Of a stretch of DNA of 11,735 bases, positions 7,132 through 11,735 are shown one piece after another. The position numbers and the translations under genes are program-made. The notes below the pieces were generated by a model. It was not told the DNA's origin, searched no databases, and saw only the letters and a list, made by a program, of their open reading frames with translations. This DNA comes from Clostridiales bacterium (GTDB lineage: Bacteria; Bacillota; Clostridia; Christensenellales; CAG-138). The stretch covers positions 1 through 11,735 of the forward strand of contig JAISXK010000150.1 in assembly GCA_031270585.1 (NCBI GenBank), given 5' to 3'. Each line of letters starts with the position of its first letter. Position 1 is the first letter of the stretch.

Positions 7132-7768
7132 GGGTGAGGCGCTTCGGTTTATATCGCACCTTGACGTACAGCGGTTGGTGCAGCGGGCCATGCGGCGTGC
7201 CAGGTTGCCGTTGCGGTATTCGCAGGGGTTTAACCCACACCCGCTGCTGGCGTTTGCTTCGGCGTTGTCGGTGGGGCATACCAGCGACGCGGAATGGATG
7301 GACGTGCGGCTTGAGAAAGAGACTTCGCCGCAGGTGTTTCTGGAGCGCATGAACGCCGCTTTGCCCGCAGGTATGCGGGTGCTGCGCGTGATGGAAATCG
7401 AAGAGACGCTGCCCGCGCTTACGGCGCTGATACGAAGCACCAATTACGAGGTGCTGCTAAAGCTCGATGCGCCGCCGGATGAAAAAAAGCTTAAAGAAAC
7501 CGCCGCCGCTTTTATGAGGGCATCCATACTGGTGGATAAAAAGACAAAGAGCGGCGTCAAGCAGGTTGATTTGCAGCCGTTTGTGCTGCAATTAGATATA
7601 ATAGAAGCGGCAGAGGATGTTTGCAGACTTTTTATAAAGGGCGTATTGAACGCTGCGGGCGGCCTGCCGGTGGATTTATTTATAAGGTCGCTGATGCAAT
7701 ACTGCGCGCTTGGCGGAAGCTATCGTGTGCACCGCAGCGCAGTGGCATTTGATAAGATAGAGGTATAG
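7106..7768 (+). CDS. Radical SAM-linked protein, DUF2344 / TIGR03936
   Basis: This 220-residue protein matches DUF2344 (TIGR03936), a family of unknown function that almost always sits directly after the TIGR03960 radical SAM gene and in some bacteria is fused to it. The hallmark N-terminus is present: ALRFISHLDVQRLVQRAMRR (12-31), then LPLRYSQGFNPHPLLAFASALSVG (35-58) and SDAEWMDV (60-67). The remaining part is less conserved and has no membrane segment. ATG 7106 starts the protein at the conserved MRIIANFHKGEALRF, inside the last codons of the radical SAM gene, so the two are likely translated together; the upstream GTG at 7055 would add residues absent from the family. Ribosome binding site is weak (GGTG), as expected for coupling. 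It ends in TAG, one base before the RNase gene. It is probably a partner or substrate-binding subunit of the radical SAM enzyme. Confidence 0.93.
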   Translation: MRIIANFHKGEALRFISHLDVQRLVQRAMRRARLPLRYSQGFNPHPLLAFASALSVGHTSDAEWMDVRLEKETSPQVFLERMNAALPAGMRVLRVMEIEETLPALTALIRSTNYEVLLKLDAPPDEKKLKETAAAFMRASILVDKKTKSGVKQVDLQPFVLQLDIIEAAEDVCRLFIKGVLNAAGGLPVDLFIRSLMQYCALGGSYRVHRSAVAFDKIEV

Positions 7769-7769
7769 A

Positions 7770-9308
7770 ATGGGAAAGGAAATATACGTAGATATCAACC
7801 CTTTTCAAACCCGTGTGGTGTTGCTGGAAAACGGCGCGCCAAGCGAGATATATATCGAACGGCGCGGGCATGAGAGGCTGGTAGGAAACATCTATAGCGG
7901 TAAGGTACAAAACGTGTTGCCGGGCATGCAAGCCGCGTTTGTGGATATAGGGCTGGAGCGCAACGCGTTTTTGTATGCGGGCGATATACTGGCCGACCAT
8001 TCGGATTTTCAATTTAACGATAAAACACAGGAGCAGGGTATTGCGCCGCTGAATATAAAGGATATTGTAAAACCCGGCCAGGAAATTATGGTGCAGGTGC
8101 TAAAAGAGCCCCTGGGTACCAAGGGCGCCCGTGTGACTACGCATATAACCCTGCCGGGAAGAACGCTTGTGCTGATGCCGACTGTCAACTATGTGGGCGT
8201 ATCTCGGCGGATTGTGAATGAGGAGGAGCGCGCGCGCCTGCGCGGCATGCTGGATGCGGTAAGGCCGCCCGATGTCGGCGTGATTGTGCGCACTGCCGCA
8301 ATCGATAAAACAGAGGAGGAATTTAAAAGCGATTTGGATTTTTTTCTGCGGCTCTGGCAGCGCATACTCAAGAAAAAATCGCTTGTGAGCGCGCCAAGGC
8401 TGCTGCATGAGGAAGAAGCGCTGGTGTTCCGTACCATACGGGACATATTTACCCCTGATATAGATAAACTTGTGATCAACGACCGGGAGTTTTTCGAGCG
8501 CGTGCAGATTGTGGCGAATATCATATCCCCCCAGTTGAAGGATAAAGTGGTTTTATATGAAGAGAGGGGAGACTTGTTTGACACGCACGACCTGGATAAT
8601 AAAATAGAAAGAGCGTTGTCGCGCAAGGTATGGCTGAATAACGGAGGGTACATCATTATCGACCAGACCGAGGCGCTGACCAGCATAGACGTAAACACCG
8701 GCCGCTTTGTAGGTACGGACAATTTGCAGGAGACCATTACGGAGGCCAACTGCGAAGCCGCCAAAGAAATTGCAAGGCAGTTGCGTCTGCGCGATATCAG
8801 CGGCATTATTATTATAGATTTTATCGATATGGAGGATATTGGCGATAAGGAAAAGGTGCTGGAAACCTTAAAGGAAGAGCTGAAAAAGGATAGAACAAAA
8901 TCAAACGTGCTTGGCATTACGCAGTTGGGCCTGGTGGAAATGACCAGAAAGAAAACCAGGCAAAGCCTTGACAACTTGCTACAGACGGCCTGCCCTTATT
9001 GTAAGGGCGCTGGCAGGGTGCTCTCGGAAGAGACCATAGTGCTCAAGGTGCGAAAGGCGCTTATTCGATGTCTGCAAAACCAATCCGCAAAAAATTATCT
9101 TGTGGAACTGCACCCGGCAATTGCGGCGATTATCGAAGAGCAATCAAACGGCGTTTCGCAGCTGTTGCCGGTGGCGCCAGGCAGAAACATCTACATTCGC
9201 CGCACACCCGCGCTGCATGTGGAGGAATTTCATATTACGCCGCTTGAAAAAGCGCCGGAGGTATTGGACGGCCTGTGGCATTATCAATACAACACCAACG
9301 AAGGATAA
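7770..9308 (+). CDS. rng: Ribonuclease E/G family protein
   Basis: The 512-residue product is an RNase G-like endoribonuclease that cuts single-stranded, AU-rich RNA in rRNA maturation and mRNA decay. An S1 RNA-binding domain occupies about 37-130 (LVGNIYSGKVQNVLPGMQAAFVDIG start). The catalytic DNase I-like subdomain has Asp307 and Asn309 in SIDVNTG and Asp350 in IIIIDFIDM, offset by four from Asp303, Asn305 and Asp346 of E. coli RNase E. The zinc-link Cys408 and Cys411 (CPYCKG) should join two subunits. Length fits RNase G; the long C-terminal degradosome scaffold of RNase E is missing. AGAGG at 7759-7763 lies 6 nt before ATG 7770, which is one base after the DUF2344 stop. In many Clostridia rplU follows this gene; here an FAH hydrolase does, 14 nt downstream. 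Confidence 0.95.
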   Translation: MGKEIYVDINPFQTRVVLLENGAPSEIYIERRGHERLVGNIYSGKVQNVLPGMQAAFVDIGLERNAFLYAGDILADHSDFQFNDKTQEQGIAPLNIKDIVKPGQEIMVQVLKEPLGTKGARVTTHITLPGRTLVLMPTVNYVGVSRRIVNEEERARLRGMLDAVRPPDVGVIVRTAAIDKTEEEFKSDLDFFLRLWQRILKKKSLVSAPRLLHEEEALVFRTIRDIFTPDIDKLVINDREFFERVQIVANIISPQLKDKVVLYEERGDLFDTHDLDNKIERALSRKVWLNNGGYIIIDQTEALTSIDVNTGRFVGTDNLQETITEANCEAAKEIARQLRLRDISGIIIIDFIDMEDIGDKEKVLETLKEELKKDRTKSNVLGITQLGLVEMTRKKTRQSLDNLLQTACPYCKGAGRVLSEETIVLKVRKALIRCLQNQSAKNYLVELHPAIAAIIEEQSNGVSQLLPVAPGRNIYIRRTPALHVEEFHITPLEKAPEVLDGLWHYQYNTNEG

Positions 9309-9322
9309 AGGAGAGGGTAAGC

Positions 9323-10078
9323 ATGAAAATCTGTAGGGCTTCAAGTGGAACGGAAGAATTTTACGGCATACTGGAAAACGATGAGGTTCGCCGGTTGGAG
9401 GGCGAGCCCTTTGAAAAGCTGACTCCCGCCAATGTAGTTTACAAAAAAGAAGACGTAAGACTGTTGGCGCCTGCGACGCCCAGCAAAATCATTTGCCTTG
9501 GCAAAAACTATTACGACCACGCCAAAGAGACAGGAGGGGAACCGCCTGAAACGCCGTTGATATTTTTAAAGCCGCCCAGCAGTATTATCAGCCCCGAAGA
9601 CGGCATTATTACCCCGCAGGATTGCAAGCGGTTAGATTACGAGGCGGAGCTTGCCATTGTGATCAAAAAGCGCTGCAAGGATGTTTCCATGGAAAACTAT
9701 AAGGACGTGATATTTGGCTATACCTGCCTGAACGACGTAACGGCGCGTGATATACAATCGTCAGACGGACAGTGGATAAGGGCGAAGGGTTTTGATACGT
9801 TTTGCCCCTTCGGGCCATGGATTGAAACGAAGCTTGACCCCAACGATCTGCTGGTGGAATGCCGGCTGAATGGAAAAACCCGCCAAAGCGCGCGCACATC
9901 CATACTGATACACCCAATCGATAAACTGATTTGGTTTATATCGCGGGTGATGACGCTGCTGCCAGGCGATATCATCGCTACGGGAACGCCTGCGGGGATA
10001 GGCCCCATGCAACTTGGCGATACGGTTGAAATAGAGGTGGAAGGAATAGGGGTATTGCGCAACCACATTGTAAAATAG
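9323..10078 (+). CDS. Fumarylacetoacetate hydrolase family protein
   Basis: The 251-residue product belongs to the FAH superfamily, cytosolic Mg2+/Mn2+ enzymes that hydrolyse or decarboxylate acylpyruvates and related 2-oxo acids (FAHD1, YcgM and HpaG types). The domain covers about 55-250. Expected metal ligands are Glu107 and Glu109 in DYEAELAIVI and Asp138 in LNDVTARD; the following RAKGFDTFCPFGPW (153-166) and IIATGTPAGIGPM (217-229) are standard active-site segments. Residues 1-50 form the short N-terminal domain found in the FAHD1-like branch. ATG 9323 has AAGGAG at 9308-9313, 9 nt upstream. The substrate cannot be read from sequence: acylpyruvase or oxaloacetate decarboxylase activity is plausible. 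It sits 13 nt before the YerC-like regulator gene and has no metabolic partner in view, so its place in this operon is unexplained. Confidence 0.92.
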   Translation: MKICRASSGTEEFYGILENDEVRRLEGEPFEKLTPANVVYKKEDVRLLAPATPSKIICLGKNYYDHAKETGGEPPETPLIFLKPPSSIISPEDGIITPQDCKRLDYEAELAIVIKKRCKDVSMENYKDVIFGYTCLNDVTARDIQSSDGQWIRAKGFDTFCPFGPWIETKLDPNDLLVECRLNGKTRQSARTSILIHPIDKLIWFISRVMTLLPGDIIATGTPAGIGPMQLGDTVEIEVEGIGVLRNHIVK

Positions 10079-10091
10079 GGCGGAGGTTGTT

Positions 10092-10397
10092 ATGAATTAC
10101 CATTCTAACCTGGAAAGCAAAGAGCTCGATGCCCTGTTTGGGGCGGTGCTGAAATTGCAGAATGTAGAGGAATGCTATCGTTTTTTTGCGGATATCTGTT
10201 CGGCAAATGAGATAAAGGCGATCGCGCAGCGCTTGGCGGTGGCCAAGTTTTTGGATGACGGGCTGACCTACCAGGAGATTGTGCAAAAATTGGGCGCATC
10301 CACCGCCACCATCAGTCGGGTGAATCGCTCGTTGCACTTTGGCGCAAACGGATACCATATCGTGCTGCGGCGGTTGCAAAATCGGGACGAGGAGTAA
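10092..10397 (+). CDS. yerC: YerC/YecD family TrpR-like DNA-binding protein
   Basis: This 101-residue protein matches the YerC/YecD family, small proteins related to the Trp repressor. The all-helical core includes SANEIKAIAQRLAVAKFLDDG (38-58) and a helix-turn-helix TYQEIVQKLGASTATISRVNRSL (59-81), followed by the family signature HFGANGYHIVLRRL (82-95). Residues after about 96 are a short charged tail. It should be a cytosolic DNA-binding regulator, probably dimeric, but the ligand and operator are not known for most members and tryptophan sensing must not be assumed. ATG 10092 has GGAGG at 10082-10086 with a 5-nt gap. It sits between the FAH gene and rqcH (7 nt away), so it may control its own operon. 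Confidence 0.93.
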   Translation: MNYHSNLESKELDALFGAVLKLQNVEECYRFFADICSANEIKAIAQRLAVAKFLDDGLTYQEIVQKLGASTATISRVNRSLHFGANGYHIVLRRLQNRDEE

Positions 10398-10404
10398 ATA
10401 AAGA

Positions 10405-11735
10405 TTGGACGGACTTTCTCTATATGCCGCCGGTTATGAGTTAAAGCCTCTTATCGGTGGCAGGATAGTAAAAATTCAGCAGCCGGCAAGGGATACCGTG
10501 ATATTGACGGTGCGCGTGGCGTCTGAAAACCACAAACTGCTTTTAAGCGCACACCCGGAAAACGGGCGTGCGCATTTAACACAGCTTCATTACCCCAATC
10601 CCATGGAGGCGCCGGCATTTTGCATGCTGCTGCGCAAGCGTCTTACCGGCGGGCGGGTTGTATCCGTTACGCAACCGCATACGGATCGCATACTGGAGAT
10701 AGAAATAGAATCTCGCGATGAGCTTGGCGACCCTACGCGCCAAAGGTTGATTATAGAGTTGATGGGAAGGCATTCCAATATCATATTTGTAAACGCAGAC
10801 GGCGTGATACTGGATTGCGCGCGGCACGTAAACGCCGTAATGTCAAGCGTGCGATTGCTGTTGCCTGGCGCAGCATACATCCCGGCGCCCACACAGCAAA
10901 AGCTTAACCCGCTGTTGACCGATGAGGCGCAGGTGCTGCACATATTGGGCGGTGCAGGGGATGCGCATGAGGCGTTATACAAGAACTTGTTCGGGGTATC
11001 CCCTCATTGCGCGCGGCAGCTTGTGATACGCTGGTCGGGCGAATATGAAACCAAAATTGAAACGCTGCGCGAAGCCGAAAAGCAGGGGCTTGCGCGCTAT
11101 CTATTTGGGACATTTCAAAACCTTTCAAAAGGTATATTCACGCCGGCGATGGTTTTGGACGATAAGGGCGAGCCCGTAGCGTATTACGCTTTCCCCATTG
11201 CGCCAGCGGGCAATGTGGTGCCCATACCCACCATGCGGGCGCTACTGGACGCGTTTTATGCCGGCAAGGATCAGGCGGACAGAATCAGGCGCAGCGGCGT
11301 ATCGCTCAGCCGCATATTACAAAACCACCTTTCACGCTGCCACAATAAGCTTGCGGTTTACGAGCAGGCGGCGAATGCGGGCGAAGATTTGGAAAAACTA
11401 CGCCTCTATGGAGAACTGCTCACGGCAAACGCATATGCTTTGTCGCGTGGCTTAAAAAACGCCAGGCTTATGAATTATTATCTGGAGCCGCCGCAGGAAT
11501 GCGTGGCGCCGCTGGATGAAAGACTTTCTCCGCAGGAGAACGCGCAGCGGTATTTTAAGCGTTACCAAAAGGGCAAGCAGGCAAAAGAGATGGCCCGGCA
11601 GCAAAAAGAACAGACTCTGGCGGAAATCGCCTACCTGGAAGGGCAGCTTGATAACCTGAATAAGTGCCGAACCGATCAGGAAATTTCAGAAATACGCGAT
11701 GAACTGGAGCAGGGCGGCTATACCAGGCCCGCTCC
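10405..11735 (+). CDS. rqcH: Ribosome quality control protein RqcH / NFACT family (3' end beyond window)
   Basis: An uninterrupted frame of 443 codons runs off the window; full family members have about 570 residues. It starts MDGLSLYAAGYELKPLIGGR, the NFACT-N signature, and continues with RLIIELMGRHSNIIFVN and LLPGAAYIPAP. Asp94-Arg95 in HTDRILEIE correspond to the DR pair needed for tRNA-Ala handling in RqcH. Later come the helix-hairpin region, LYGELLTANAYALSRG and LDERLSPQENAQRYFKRYQKGKQAK, then the start of the coiled coil (about 385-430). RqcH binds 50S subunits blocked by peptidyl-tRNA and adds C-terminal alanine tails that mark the nascent chain for degradation; older annotation calls it fibronectin-binding protein FbpA. 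The start is TTG 10405, with GAGGAG at 10389-10394 ten nt upstream and the family N-terminus in phase. The NFACT-R part lies beyond the end. Confidence 0.93.
   Translation, partial: MDGLSLYAAGYELKPLIGGRIVKIQQPARDTVILTVRVASENHKLLLSAHPENGRAHLTQLHYPNPMEAPAFCMLLRKRLTGGRVVSVTQPHTDRILEIEIESRDELGDPTRQRLIIELMGRHSNIIFVNADGVILDCARHVNAVMSSVRLLLPGAAYIPAPTQQKLNPLLTDEAQVLHILGGAGDAHEALYKNLFGVSPHCARQLVIRWSGEYETKIETLREAEKQGLARYLFGTFQNLSKGIFTPAMVLDDKGEPVAYYAFPIAPAGNVVPIPTMRALLDAFYAGKDQADRIRRSGVSLSRILQNHLSRCHNKLAVYEQAANAGEDLEKLRLYGELLTANAYALSRGLKNARLMNYYLEPPQECVAPLDERLSPQENAQRYFKRYQKGKQAKEMARQQKEQTLAEIAYLEGQLDNLNKCRTDQEISEIRDELEQGGYTRPA

Noticed and set aside
8189..8974. 261-codon open frame on the minus strand opposite rng
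   Set aside because: Serine- and arginine-rich with no recognisable motif; it lies wholly opposite the catalytic region of a well-supported RNase E/G gene and is a codon-bias shadow.

Overview
The window looks like a chromosomal housekeeping region of an endospore-forming Firmicute, most likely a member of the Clostridia. GC content is moderate, near 50-55% by eye. The evidence is a long-form HPF, a SpoIVFA/SpoIVFB pair, the radical SAM plus DUF2344 pair followed by RNase E/G, a YerC/YecD-type TrpR-like regulator and an RqcH/NFACT protein. Strong AGGAGG-like ribosome binding sites and two TTG starts agree with this. All supported genes are on the + strand. No tRNA, rRNA, CRISPR array, insertion sequence or phage gene was seen.

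Layout: (1) 1-70: the probable last codons of an upstream gene and a rho-independent terminator. (2) 202-3480: hpf, a cob(I)alamin adenosyltransferase, and two translationally coupled genes of unknown function. Both of the latter begin with a four-cysteine zinc ribbon; the second is a membrane-anchored protein with a GLUG-like repeat ectodomain. (3) 3592-5174: a spoIVFA-like gene broken by one in-frame TAG, overlapping an apparently intact spoIVFB intramembrane protease by ATGA. (4) 5226-10397: a good sigma-A type promoter, then a tight run of radical SAM protein, DUF2344 partner, RNase E/G, FAH-family hydrolase and YerC-like regulator. (5) 10405 to the window end: the first 443 codons of rqcH.

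Two themes stand out. One is translation and RNA quality control: HPF for ribosome hibernation, RNase E/G for RNA decay, RqcH for stalled nascent chains. The other is sporulation: SpoIVFA/SpoIVFB, the pro-sigma-K processing pair of Bacillus. The order spoIVFA-spoIVFB, radical SAM, DUF2344, RNase E/G is familiar in Clostridia, but the ribosomal protein genes rplU and rpmA that often follow RNase E/G are absent here and an FAH hydrolase sits in their place.

Most worth a second look are the amber codon inside spoIVFA, whose reading frame is clearly conserved on both sides, and the coupled pair of zinc-ribbon proteins, a possible uncharacterised two-component unit at the membrane.
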